From JBHICC01 sp046759385 (GTDB lineage Bacteria; Pseudomonadota; Gammaproteobacteria; Acidiferrobacterales; SPGG2): a DNA stretch of 64,000 nt. Below are positions 43,842 to 53,219 of this stretch, piece by piece. The position numbers and the translations under genes were made by a program. Each line of letters begins with the position of its first letter. The stretch's first letter is position 1. Below the pieces are notes generated by a model. It was not told the DNA's origin and did no database searches. It saw only the letters and a list, made by a program, of their open reading frames with translations. The DNA lies in contig JBHICC010000008.1 in the NCBI GenBank assembly GCA_046759385.1, positions 1 through 64,000 of the forward strand, read 5' to 3'.

Positions 43842-44480
43842 ATGGCTGATCCAATCGTCTATGGGCCAGCGTTCAGCACGTTCGTGCGCACCTCACGTCT
43901 TGCGCTGGAGGAGAAGGGCGTACCCTACGCACTCGAGGAGTTTAACTTTCTGGAAGGAGGGATGCCGCCGGAGCAACTAGAACGCCACCCGTTCGGCAAA
44001 GTTCCGGCATTCGAGCACGATGGGTTTCAGCTGTACGAAACATGTGCGATCGGGCGTTATGTCGACGAAGCGTTTTCGGGTCCAGCGCTTCAGCCGGAAG
44101 ATCCTCGTGAGCGCGCTCGCATGACCCAGGTCATTAGTCTGTTGGATTGGTATACCTATCGGCCAACGATCGGTTGTGTAGTGATCCAGCGGTTGGTGGT
44201 GCCGATGCTGGGCGGCGAGCCCGATGAGGCTGCGATCAAAGAGGCTCTACCGGAGGTAACACGCGCGATGCAGGTGTTGGATGGACTAGCAGCGGGACAG
44301 CCTTATCTTGCCGGCAGTGCCTTGAGCCTCGCCGATCTCCACTTAATACCGATCTATGCGTACTTGTCAGCGACCCCCGAGAGTGAGAACGTATTGGCTG
44401 ACAAGAGCAACCTTCGGCGTTGGTGGGACAATCTGAGTGGACGCGACAGCGTGAAGGCTACCCAGCCTCACCTCGGCTAA
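43842..44480 (+). CDS. Glutathione S-transferase family protein
   Basis: A 212-residue GST: thioredoxin-like N-terminal domain (VYGPAFSTFVRTSRLALEEK, then HPFGKVPAFEHDGFQLYETC) with the GSH-contact cis-Pro in GKVPAF, and a helical C-terminal domain (PYLAGSALSLADLHLIPIYA). Probably conjugates or transports glutathione-bound substrates. An AGGAGG precedes the ATG. A Kelch-type gene starts 12 bases after its stop. Confidence 0.92.
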   Translation: MADPIVYGPAFSTFVRTSRLALEEKGVPYALEEFNFLEGGMPPEQLERHPFGKVPAFEHDGFQLYETCAIGRYVDEAFSGPALQPEDPRERARMTQVISLLDWYTYRPTIGCVVIQRLVVPMLGGEPDEAAIKEALPEVTRAMQVLDGLAAGQPYLAGSALSLADLHLIPIYAYLSATPESENVLADKSNLRRWWDNLSGRDSVKATQPHLG

Positions 44481-44492
44481 AACTCACTGCTA

Positions 44493-45433
44493 GTGAGCAT
44501 CAACCCAGTCACACGACTAGCAAGCTTGGCCAGCGTCGTGTGCGCGGGTTGGCTAGCGCTTGCCTATGGTCAGGTCGCTGGGCAGTGGGCGCAGGGCGCA
44601 CCGATGCCATCGGCGCGCACGGAAGTTGCCGTGGCTGCTGTCAATCACAAGGTATATGTGGTGGGCGGCTTCGGCTTATGGCGACATACTGAAATCTATG
44701 ATCCCCGCGCAGACCGCTGGCACCACGGGGCACCCATACCGCGGGCCGTGCATCATGCGTCTGCTGTCGGGTTAGGCGGCAAGCTTTTCGTCATCGGGGG
44801 ATATGCAGGTGGGTGGACGCCGGTGGATTGGGTGTTCGAGTACGACCCGGTCGCTGATGATTGGCGCAGTCGTGCGCGGCTGCCGACGGCGCGAGGTGCG
44901 CTTATAGCGGTTGTGCTGAACGGTCGGATTCACGCAATCGGCGGCGTAGGAGAGAATCGGCGCAACACCGCCGCACATGAGGTCTACGATCAAGCCACCG
45001 ACAAATGGAGTAGGCTTGCCCCGTTGCCAACGCCGCGCGATCATTTGGCCGCCGGCGTTCTTGGTAACCGAATTCATGTTGTCGGCGGTCGGATCGATGG
45101 CAGCTACGCGCGAAACCTCGCTGTGAATGAAGCGTACGATCCAACGACTGACCGATGGAGCGCGCTCGCACCGATGCCCACGGCGCGCAGTGGCATCGCT
45201 GCTGCAGTTCTCAAAGGTAAACTTCTGGTGTTCGGCGGCGAAGCGCCATCCGGCACTTTCGACACTGTAGAGGCCTACGACCCAAGGGCCAACAGCTGGA
45301 CCGAGTTCCTGCCAATGCCGACAGCGCGCCACGGATAGGTGCTGCAACGATCGGTGAGCGGGTATTCGTTATCTCAGGCGGACCCATACCCGGCGGATCG
45401 TATTCCTCGGTTAACGAAATCTTCACGCAGTAA
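44493..45433 (+). pseudogene. Kelch-repeat secreted protein, frameshifted near the 3' end
   Basis: The GTG start gives a signal peptide and at least five Kelch blades, each with the GG doublet and a following Trp (for example KVYVVGGF and KLFVIGGYAGGW). The frame stops at a TAG near 45338 in TARHG. One base added just before that stop would continue the reading frame as IGAATIGERVFVISGG, then NEIFTQ and a stop at 45431-45433, restoring the missing blade. So a single-base deletion has broken the gene, unless a sequencing error is responsible. Kelch propellers bind protein or sugar partners; no further function can be named. Confidence 0.85.
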
Positions 45434-45452
45434 GCTCGCCGCCTGCAGATTC

Positions 45453-46175
45453 CTACCAGGGAATCGTCCGTCCATCACGGAAGAAGCCACCGGTCGGGCC
45501 GTTATCGGGCAATGTTGCCGCCCAAACGATACCTTTGACTCCTTCGTCAATAGAGCGGTTCGCGCTCGGACCGCCCATGTCGGTCCGCACCCAACCGGGG
45601 CAGACCGAGTTCATTTTGATCTGCGTGCCACCAAGCTCGTTTGCAAGGGTGCGGGTCACCGCATTGAGGGCGGTTTTAGAAAGTCGGTATCCTAGCCCGC
45701 CGCTGCCCATCTCCGATAGCTGACCCATCCCCGAAGAGACGTTGACAATACGCCCGTTCCCTTTCATCAACGGGATCAACGCCTGTGCAAGCATCAATGG
45801 GCCCAGGGTGTTAATTTCAAATGTGTCGCGGACGTCATCGATATCCGTCTCAAGCCCGCTAGTAATCGTCCTCGCCACCGGATCCGTCTTCTCTACGAAC
45901 ACACCGGCGTTGTTTACCAGCACGTCTAGGTGTCCGATTTCGCGTTCTATGTGTTCCGCAAGCTGTTTCACACTTGTTGGATCGGTGACGTCCAAGGGGT
46001 GGTATTCGACGTCCAACCCGTCCGTTCTCAAGGTATCAGCCGCTACACCTCCTGCCTGTTGATCGCGGCTCGTGAGAATCACCTTGTAATTTCGCTTCGC
46101 CAACTGGCGACAGGTTTCGAGCCCGAGCCCCCGGTTGGCGCCCGTCACCACTGCAATAGGCTTTTTTGCCTCCAA
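45453..46175 (-). CDS. Short-chain dehydrogenase/reductase
   Basis: About 240 residues. The cofactor loop is VVTGANRGLGLETCR, then VNNAGVF, and the catalytic Tyr-Lys pair is YRLSKTALN with Ser upstream in VSSGMG. Likely NADP-dependent carbonyl reductase type, because of the basic residues after the first strand. The TTG at 46175 follows AAGGAG; an upstream TTG at 46199 adds eight residues. It converges on the frameshifted Kelch gene (19 bases apart). Confidence 0.9.
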   Translation of the reverse strand: MEAKKPIAVVTGANRGLGLETCRQLAKRNYKVILTSRDQQAGGVAADTLRTDGLDVEYHPLDVTDPTSVKQLAEHIEREIGHLDVLVNNAGVFVEKTDPVARTITSGLETDIDDVRDTFEINTLGPLMLAQALIPLMKGNGRIVNVSSGMGQLSEMGSGGLGYRLSKTALNAVTRTLANELGGTQIKMNSVCPGWVRTDMGGPSANRSIDEGVKGIVWAATLPDNGPTGGFFRDGRTIPW

Positions 46176-46394
46176 GCCTCCGCTCCTTTCCAAGACCAAC
46201 GACGATTGATTCTACCAACGGGCCGGCATTATCGGGTCTGGCGCAAAATGGAACAAGTGAGCACGGGGCCGAAACCGTGAATTTTTCACAATTTGGCGGT
46301 GACAGAAATCACGAGATGGGCCAGCCAATCTAGCCTAGCCTTCGAATTAGGAGCAGCGATAGGAGCCCGTCAGCGGGTTAGGAAGGAGGAACCC

Positions 46395-46760
46395 ATGCCA
46401 ATTACTAAAGCGCAATTAAAACACATGTACGAGAACCTCGCCGACGTGTTTGACCGCAGCGCGCGCAATCTTGGTCAAGCAGCCACTGAACTGTATCAGG
46501 ACATCATCGATGGCCTACCCGAACAGGAGCAGGCCGATGCGGCCGAAAACTACGGTCCGGGTGTGGCGCGCGATGAGCGCATTCGCACGATTGAGGGAAA
46601 ACTGCAAGACCTTGAGCCCGCCGCGCAGAGTGAGTTTGCATCCGAAGAGGCCAAGAAGTTCATTGAAAAGCTGAAAAACTTGCGGGATATCCTGAAAGTG
46701 CAGAGGGCTTTGATGGAAGTGACAGATACGTTTCGGGCGATCGCGCGTGGTCTGTGTTAG
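46395..46760 (+). CDS. Helical protein of unknown function
   Basis: A 121-residue soluble protein, predicted mostly alpha-helical with heptad-like stretches (YENLADVFDRSARNLGQAAT, then EEAKKFIEKLKNLRDILKVQ). AGGAGGA precedes the ATG at 46395. No known family. A secreted gene follows after 38 bases and may be co-transcribed. Confidence 0.65.
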   Translation: MPITKAQLKHMYENLADVFDRSARNLGQAATELYQDIIDGLPEQEQADAAENYGPGVARDERIRTIEGKLQDLEPAAQSEFASEEAKKFIEKLKNLRDILKVQRALMEVTDTFRAIARGLC

Positions 46761-46798
46761 TCGCGAGACCCCGGGTTCACCTACTTAAGGACAGAGAC

Positions 46799-47356
46799 AT
46801 GAAAAGAGCACTAGTTACCACACTTGTTTGTTTAATCACCGTCAGCGGCCCCGCGTTGGGTGACACTGGCTCCAGGGCTATATTTGTCAATCAGGTGCGT
46901 TTGAATGAGCAGCAGGTCCAAGCCTTGCAGTCCGTCTATCAGACCCGGATTCCTGATGGCCATTATTGGTACGACACGGTCTCGGGTCTCTGGGGTATGC
47001 AGGGGGGTCCGGTCGCGGGTCAGACCTTACCAGGCCTCAATATCGGCGGCCCTCTGCGTGCGGACGCATCAAACGGCAATACCGGCGTGTTCATCAACAG
47101 ACGTGAGGTTCGCATGTTGGAGCTGCAGGCTTTGCAATTACGCTTCGGTCGAGTAGTGCCGGGGCGTTACTGGCTGAATAGTCGAGGCATTGGCGGGATC
47201 GAGGGGGGTCCTGCGATCTTTACCTTGAACGTGGGCGCGCAGCGAGGTAGTAATGGCTATATTAGGCGCACGCCGGGCGGGACAATTGGCAGTGATGGCA
47301 GTTGTTACTACTACAGCCACCCGAACGGCAGTAGTGTGATGGGTAGTAGGTGCTAG
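46799..47356 (+). CDS. Secreted Gly-rich protein of unknown function
   Basis: A 185-residue protein with a signal peptide (ALVTTLVCLITVSGPALG). The mature part has two similar blocks (GHYWYDTVSGLWGMQGGPVA and GRYWLNSRGIGGIEGGPAIF) that look like a repeat of about 100 residues, each beginning with FVNQVRLNEQQVQAL or FINRREVRMLELQAL. Function unknown. It ends with SGS-like Gly/Ser-rich residues. Confidence 0.7.
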   Translation: MKRALVTTLVCLITVSGPALGDTGSRAIFVNQVRLNEQQVQALQSVYQTRIPDGHYWYDTVSGLWGMQGGPVAGQTLPGLNIGGPLRADASNGNTGVFINRREVRMLELQALQLRFGRVVPGRYWLNSRGIGGIEGGPAIFTLNVGAQRGSNGYIRRTPGGTIGSDGSCYYYSHPNGSSVMGSRC

Positions 47357-47443
47357 CTGCGTTCGCGCAGTGCCTTGCCGTTACGAGAGCGTGCCCTCGA
47401 GGAAACTAAAGCCCGAGGTGGAGCAAGGAGGGTATGCGTTGGG

Positions 47444-48415
47444 TTACGCGGTACTCCCCGTCACGTTGCGAGTGGTTGCTGCAGAACCGCCGCTACGCAG
47501 GAAAGTTTTAACGGCGTCACCGCCGATGCAATTCTGACCGCCCTTTTTCTTCGCTTTGGTGAGGCCTTTCACCGCGGCCTTAATCAACTTCGCGGGTTTC
47601 TTAATCTTGTCGGAGTACGTGGCGATTCCAATGCTGACGGTGACAGGAATCTGCGTTTGCTCGAAGAAGAAACAATGTTTTTGCAGCGTACGGCGAATGC
47701 GCTGTGCCAGCACAACTGCCCCTTCGTCGCCGATATCGCGGGCTAGCACGGCAAAACGCTCCTCTTCATAGTGAGCAAATACATCCTGGTCGCGCAATAT
47801 CTGTCGAGTCGCACGAGCCACCTCCTGCAGCAGATGGTCCCCGGCGACTTTGCCATTGTCGCTGATAATGCGCTGCAAGTGGTCGATCTCGAAGATTAGT
47901 AACCCCAGTTCTTCGTCATGGCGTTGGGCGTGAGCAAACTCGCTCCCGAGCCGATCTATTAAGTATGCCTCAGTGTAGATTTTCGTGTGCGGGTTGCGCA
48001 TCCCGTCGGCGAGTTCCTCTTGTATTGTGAGCTCGAGTTCATCCTGGTAGGAAAACTTGATAATGCAGCTGTAACCAATCTGAATTCGGTCGCCGTCTCT
48101 TAGTTCCTGTTTTTCGATGGGAGTGCCATTGACGTATGTTCGGTTGCTGCTGCCGAGGTCCGCCAGCACCACTGTGCCATTGGAATCGATCATGACCTCT
48201 GCGTGCCTCCGACTGACGCGCTGATCCTCGATACGCACGCCGGCATCATCGGCGCGTCCAATCGAAATGGCGGACTCCGCCGAGAGTGTGTGCACTGTAC
48301 CGACAGAGCCACCATAAAGAACCGTAAGACAGGGCTTTTTCTCGCTGACGACGCTAGGGAAGCGTGTGGTGACCGCGTCCTCGCTTATGGTTATGTCCTG
48401 GGTTATGTCGTTCAT
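47444..48415 (-). CDS. FHA domain plus degenerate GGDEF domain protein, paralogue
   Basis: A 323-residue paralogue of the protein at 34029. FHA core: IGRADDAGVRIEDQRVSRRH, then ADLGSSNRTYVNGTPIEKQE. The GGDEF-fold half has FEIDHLQRIISDNGKVAGDH and, at the motif position, HYEEERFAVLA, again lacking the catalytic GG(D/E)EF. The ATG at 48415 follows AGGAAC six bases upstream. The Ser/Thr kinase at 49585 lies 1.2 kb away; FHA domains read phosphothreonine made by such kinases. Confidence 0.88.
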   Translation of the reverse strand: MNDITQDITISEDAVTTRFPSVVSEKKPCLTVLYGGSVGTVHTLSAESAISIGRADDAGVRIEDQRVSRRHAEVMIDSNGTVVLADLGSSNRTYVNGTPIEKQELRDGDRIQIGYSCIIKFSYQDELELTIQEELADGMRNPHTKIYTEAYLIDRLGSEFAHAQRHDEELGLLIFEIDHLQRIISDNGKVAGDHLLQEVARATRQILRDQDVFAHYEEERFAVLARDIGDEGAVVLAQRIRRTLQKHCFFFEQTQIPVTVSIGIATYSDKIKKPAKLIKAAVKGLTKAKKKGGQNCIGGDAVKTFLRSGGSAATTRNVTGSTA

Positions 48416-48725
48416 GCTCGTTCCTGAATTGAGCTGGGTCACAGCTATTGGGGAATTTGCAAGAGCTGTGCCAGGGAATCTTCGTCACCATGAGAGACAA
48501 CCGCCAAAGTACTAAGTTATTGATTATTATTGAGTGTTTTTTCAATTACTGCTGCACGTGTGCGTGCCTGAATGATTCTTAGTGTTCCTACGCGCGCACA
48601 CCGTGCCCCTAGACGCCCAGAACAAAGGCGTTCGCCGTGCCGGTTCTGCGAGTTGGCTGGTCAGAAAATGGGCACCTCAAGCTATAATTCTAGGAGAACC
48701 CCGACCGCTGAGTTCCTAGTCGAAG

Positions 48726-49466
48726 ATGGGGCGAACGAATCACAACGCGCCTGACGATCTCGCTAAGCAAGCGCTGACGACCGCGACCTTTCCCGCGTTC
48801 CACAGACGGCTCATGAGCTTGCAGTTTCCGCTTGACGTCGCCGAAGTGATCGAACTGCGAGACACGATCAACTCTGCGGTCGATGCGTTCAGGTCGCCGG
48901 TGGCCACAACACCCTACCAACACTTTGCTGATGCTGTCCGCGCTGACATCGACGCGATCGGTATCGACCGGCCGCATCAGGCGGATAGACTCATTCGCAT
49001 CCTCGCTATGCTCCGGCAGCTTTATTGTGAGCACCGCAGCAACTCCAAGGCTGAAGAGGCAAAGCTGCGGCAGCAGCGAGTGGATAATCGGCAGGCGCGC
49101 AAGCTGTCGATTCGCTACGGCTGCTTCATCTTTATCGCCACTACCGTCGGTGCGCTGACCTGGTTGAGCCTGGCTGAGCCCGGGTGGTTCCTCAAGGCCG
49201 GTACGGTGTTTCTGGGCTACCTGTCTTGTGACTACTTTTATTCCCTAAGCGCCCTTGGTCGCTATAGACGGTTACTTGAGCGTGAACAACAAGGGGTAAT
49301 CGAAGAGCGGATCAAGGTCTGGAATCAAAAAGCGTTGACGCGTCGGCTCGCGCTAATCCTGGGTTTTAAGCGCAACTCAAACGTCTTCCTTATCTCACCG
49401 AAGGACGTATACCCATATCGAACCGCGCCAGGTGCCAGAACACCGGTTGGCGGACTGCATCGGTAG
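48726..49466 (+). CDS. Two-helix membrane protein of unknown function
   Basis: A 246-residue protein: a helical, polar N-terminal half (AFHRRLMSLQFPLDVAEVIE, then ADRLIRILAMLRQLYCEHRS), a hydrophobic hairpin near residues 130-170 (YGCFIFIATTVGALTWLSLA and FLKAGTVFLGYLSCDYF) and a basic tail. Similar topology is found in membrane proteins flanking kinase genes, but no family was recognised. It lies between the second FHA-type gene (divergent) and the Ser/Thr kinase gene. Confidence 0.7.
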   Translation: MGRTNHNAPDDLAKQALTTATFPAFHRRLMSLQFPLDVAEVIELRDTINSAVDAFRSPVATTPYQHFADAVRADIDAIGIDRPHQADRLIRILAMLRQLYCEHRSNSKAEEAKLRQQRVDNRQARKLSIRYGCFIFIATTVGALTWLSLAEPGWFLKAGTVFLGYLSCDYFYSLSALGRYRRLLEREQQGVIEERIKVWNQKALTRRLALILGFKRNSNVFLISPKDVYPYRTAPGARTPVGGLHR

Positions 49467-49584
49467 CGGTTACCGACAACTCCACCCTCGATCTGGGGTG
49501 GATTGTGCGTGAATAAGCACCGCTCATTCCTTCCTATCACACCGCGGCATCGTATATACCTTAATAAGTGGCCAGCGCAGAGGA

Positions 49585-52122
49585 TTGTTGACCGGATTGG
49601 GTAAGACCACTTTCTGGAAAAAAGATTGGTTTATCGGATTGGCCGTGGTGCTCGTTTTCGCCTTAGTGGCGGGCGTGGGGGTCCTCGGCCGCTTGGAGTG
49701 GGGCGTGTACGACCTCGGCGTGCGCTACTCGCTTGCACGTCCGGCGAACAACCATGTCGTGGTGATCGCTATCGACGACACGTCATTAGCGAAGCTTGGG
49801 CCGTGGCCTTGGTCACGCGACCTCTTTGCTGGAGTGAACAGACAGTTGGCGGCTGCACGCGCGTCCTCGATCGGCTACACGTTGGCCTTCGACGCACCGC
49901 AGAACGAACAGGCACTGTCGGTATTGCGTGAACTGCGCAAAACGCAGGGCAAAAAACTGGGGAAGACTGCGAATACCCTACTCAGGAGGGCACAGGGGAA
50001 ACTGGACACGGACCGCATTCTTGCCGCCAGCTTCAAGAAGGCGCGCCATGTGATACTCAGCGCGGGCTACGACGCGAGTGGCACACCCCCGAAGTCTACT
50101 GGTGCGTTGCCGAAGGTTTTGCGCAAGTACCGTATTAATAAGGTTAATGGGGAGCCCGGACCGACAATCCCCTACCTTCCCGTGTTCACGAACCGAAACC
50201 GACCTTTGTTTGCTGACCGACTTCGCGCCCCGACACCCGGCATAGCGCACACCGCCGCGGGCATCGGTCTGGGTATGGCACATCGTGAAGCCGATGGCGT
50301 CGCCCGCGTCGCCCCGTTGGTTCTGTCATACGGCGATACTTATCTGCCTTCATTTCCGCTGCTAGTCGCGGCCGAAGGCTTGGGTGTAAGAGCGAGGAAC
50401 ATCCGCATCGAACTCGGTCGCGGCGTAAGGTTAGGTACCACAACGATCCCCACTGATCGCAGGTTGCGGGCGTATCCCTTTTTTTACAAAACCCGCAAAG
50501 ACCAGACACCCTTTCGGGTGTTTGCGTTCCATGAGGTGCACAGTCGCAAGATCCCGACACGCACGTTTCGCGACAAGATCGTATTGGTCGGGCCCACTGC
50601 GCCGCGGCTTGTGCAACCCCTGGCCACGCCGGTCGGTGAACCGATGGCGCCGGTGATGCTTATGGCGCACACGGTCTCGAGTCTACTAAACGGCGATCTG
50701 TATCGTGCCCAAACACTTTCGTACTGGGGGCGGCTGTTCGGATTTACGGTAGTTGCGTTTTATCTAATGTTTATCCTACCGGGTCTGCGCGTTTCTACAG
50801 GCTTGGCATTGAGCGGATTGACGCTCGCGGTGCTGGTCGTCGTGCAATTCAGTTTGATGGCCGTGGAGGCGATTTGGATTCCGTTGATGGTGCCCGCAGC
50901 AGCACTGGTGTGTGGCCATGTCGTACTTGCTGGAAAGCGCCTAGCGCAAGATAAGGCTGATCAGTTTCAACAGGCGCTTGCGGAATCTAATCGCATGCTA
51001 GGTCTTTCCTTTCAGTCACAAGGGCAACTGGACATGGCCTTTGACCGGTTTCGTAAGTGTCTCGTCGACAAATCCCTGATGGAGTTGCTCTACAATCTCG
51101 CTCTCGATTTCGAGCGCAAGCGCCAATACAACAAGGCACGCAACGTGTACCAATACCTAGCGGGACACGATCGGCGGTTCCGCGATGTCCAGGATCGGCT
51201 CGCCCGCAGTCAGGCGATCGAGGAAACGGGTGTACTCAGCATTAGCGGTGGTATAGGAGCGTCGGGCAGCCTAATCGTCGACGCAGAAGGCGTGCAAAAG
51301 CCGATGTTGGGGCGCTATGAGCTGCAAAGAGAGCTGGCGAAGGGTGGCATGGGTGTAGTCTATCTCGGCAAGGATCCGAAACTCAGCCGTGTACTTGCCA
51401 TAAAAACTTTGGCGTTGTCACAAGAGTTTGAAGGTGAGCGACTACAGCAGGTCAAAGAACGCTTCTTCCGCGAAGCCAAGACAGCTGCCCAGCTTAATCA
51501 TCCGCACATCGTGACCATCTACGACGTCGGTGACGAGCAAGACTTGGCCTACATTGCGATGGACTATACGGAGGGTGAGGACTTATCGTTATATTGTGGA
51601 CCCGAGAGTCTGTTGCCGCTCGACGAGGTCTTGAATATCATGATCCAGGTAGCGGAGGCCCTTGATTATGCGCATGATCAGCGCATCGTGCATCGTGATA
51701 TCAAACCGGCAAACATCATCTACAACAGGGAACAATACATCGCTAAAGTGACCGATTTCGGGGTCGCGTGCTTGATCGATGCCCGGACGACGAAGACCGG
51801 GATCGTCATGGGAACACCGTCTTATATGTCTCCGGAGCAATTAGCCAACAAGAAGCTTGACGGTCGCTCCGATCTATTCTCGCTTGGCGTGACCCTATAC
51901 GAGCTGGTGACGGGACAGTTGCCGTTCGACGACGACTCGCTCTCTGCTCTGGTAAACAAGATCGCCAACAAGAAGCAGCGCGATGTGCGCAAAGTGCGTC
52001 CGGAGCTCCCGCAATGTGTGGCGGAGATCGTGAACAAAGCATTGCGCAAAGAACCTGGCAAGCGCTTCCAGAGTGGCGCCGAGTTGGCTAAAGCTGTGCA
52101 GGGCTGCGTGGAGAAGCTCTAG
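49585..52122 (+). CDS. CHASE2-domain Ser/Thr protein kinase
   Basis: An 845-residue membrane kinase. A first helix (GLAVVLVFALVAGVGVLG) leads to an extracytoplasmic CHASE2 sensor (YDLGVRYSLARPANNHVVVI), then three helices near residues 380-450 and a coiled TPR-like linker (QGQLDMAFDRFRKCLVDKSL). The kinase domain occupies residues 575-845: Gly loop LAKGGMGVVYLGKD, Lys in LAIKTL, catalytic HRDIKPANI, DFG as VTDFGVA, and APE as SYMSPEQ. It phosphorylates Ser/Thr in response to a periplasmic signal. The TTG start is uncertain among several close TTGs. Confidence 0.88.
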   Translation: MLTGLGKTTFWKKDWFIGLAVVLVFALVAGVGVLGRLEWGVYDLGVRYSLARPANNHVVVIAIDDTSLAKLGPWPWSRDLFAGVNRQLAAARASSIGYTLAFDAPQNEQALSVLRELRKTQGKKLGKTANTLLRRAQGKLDTDRILAASFKKARHVILSAGYDASGTPPKSTGALPKVLRKYRINKVNGEPGPTIPYLPVFTNRNRPLFADRLRAPTPGIAHTAAGIGLGMAHREADGVARVAPLVLSYGDTYLPSFPLLVAAEGLGVRARNIRIELGRGVRLGTTTIPTDRRLRAYPFFYKTRKDQTPFRVFAFHEVHSRKIPTRTFRDKIVLVGPTAPRLVQPLATPVGEPMAPVMLMAHTVSSLLNGDLYRAQTLSYWGRLFGFTVVAFYLMFILPGLRVSTGLALSGLTLAVLVVVQFSLMAVEAIWIPLMVPAAALVCGHVVLAGKRLAQDKADQFQQALAESNRMLGLSFQSQGQLDMAFDRFRKCLVDKSLMELLYNLALDFERKRQYNKARNVYQYLAGHDRRFRDVQDRLARSQAIEETGVLSISGGIGASGSLIVDAEGVQKPMLGRYELQRELAKGGMGVVYLGKDPKLSRVLAIKTLALSQEFEGERLQQVKERFFREAKTAAQLNHPHIVTIYDVGDEQDLAYIAMDYTEGEDLSLYCGPESLLPLDEVLNIMIQVAEALDYAHDQRIVHRDIKPANIIYNREQYIAKVTDFGVACLIDARTTKTGIVMGTPSYMSPEQLANKKLDGRSDLFSLGVTLYELVTGQLPFDDDSLSALVNKIANKKQRDVRKVRPELPQCVAEIVNKALRKEPGKRFQSGAELAKAVQGCVEKL

Positions 52123-52277
52123 ACTACAGAATTGACCGCCGTGCGCCAATCCTAGGATGTTCTCGGCGAATCGTGTAGGATCGGTTCGTTAGCGATCTAG
52201 CGTTCAACTCGCTGGAAAAAAATAAGCCTGCAGATGCAGGCAATACTGCGCCGACGTCGGAGGTCCGAGAAACCTGC

Positions 52278-53201
52278 ATGTTCGGTCTCAGCCACATCGC
52301 GGGCGTTGTCACACAAATACTTTCGCACCCCGCAAATCGCGAGCAGAAGTATCGTGCACTTTTGCGCGCAGTTAACTGGCAACTCGCGTGCGGATGGCGA
52401 CAGAGCCCTACAGCGCTACGGTTGGTGGGGGGAATGACCCTTTTGATCTATCCAGACTCAGAAAACGGTAAGAAAATGCTCATGCATGGAGGCTGGGCCG
52501 ATTACCATGAAATGGGATTCATCAAGCGATATCTTCGCACCCATGATCACACCTTGGATGTGGGGGCCAACATAGGATCGTATACACTCTTGCTAGCTTC
52601 GTGTGTTGGCAGCAGTGGTGGCGTGGACGCGTTCGAACCGACTCCTAAGAACCTGCGGCGGCTCAGAGAGAACGTCGCATTCAATAATTTGACTAACGTG
52701 AAAATTCATGAGCAGGCCGTTTCGAACAAAGATGCCATGGTTTCATTCCGCGTGGACGGCGATACACAAAACGGCATTGAATTACCGCATTTTCGGTCAT
52801 GTGACAAAACGAGAACAATCTTTGTGCAATCCGTAACATTAGATAGAACGTTTCTTCGGCACAGAAAATACGCGCTCGCAAAAATTGACGTGGAGGGTGC
52901 CGAGTACGACGTTCTGCATGGGGCAAGGCATGGGTTATCTCGAGGTAATCCGCCGGTTCTGCTTATTGAGTTGAGAGGACACGAGGAGCGGTACGGTTGC
53001 AATGCGTCTGATATCGCGCGGTTTCTTCGAGACCGTGGCTATGATTTTGCATTGTATGACTACGATGATCAAATGCTGACGTTTACAGGTAACCCGTGGA
53101 GGTCTAGCTCCGATTTTTTTGCGATCGCGCGGAGCAAAAGGGATTTCGTCTTGTCGAGACTTGCAAACCGGTCCAAACTCATGGTGACGGGTCGACCTTA
53201 A
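52278..53201 (+). CDS. FkbM family methyltransferase
   Basis: A 307-residue methyltransferase of the FkbM type: LDVGANIGSYTLLLASCVGS, FEPTPKNLRRLRENV and the family-typical AKIDVEGAEYDVLHGA. An N-terminal extension of about 75 residues precedes the catalytic core. FkbM enzymes O-methylate sugars or polyketide parts; no glycosyltransferase or polyketide gene is adjacent, so the acceptor is unknown. Convergent with a second methyltransferase (19-base gap). Confidence 0.9.
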   Translation: MFGLSHIAGVVTQILSHPANREQKYRALLRAVNWQLACGWRQSPTALRLVGGMTLLIYPDSENGKKMLMHGGWADYHEMGFIKRYLRTHDHTLDVGANIGSYTLLLASCVGSSGGVDAFEPTPKNLRRLRENVAFNNLTNVKIHEQAVSNKDAMVSFRVDGDTQNGIELPHFRSCDKTRTIFVQSVTLDRTFLRHRKYALAKIDVEGAEYDVLHGARHGLSRGNPPVLLIELRGHEERYGCNASDIARFLRDRGYDFALYDYDDQMLTFTGNPWRSSSDFFAIARSKRDFVLSRLANRSKLMVTGRP

Positions 53202-53219
53202 TCCGATACCCACTCTACA

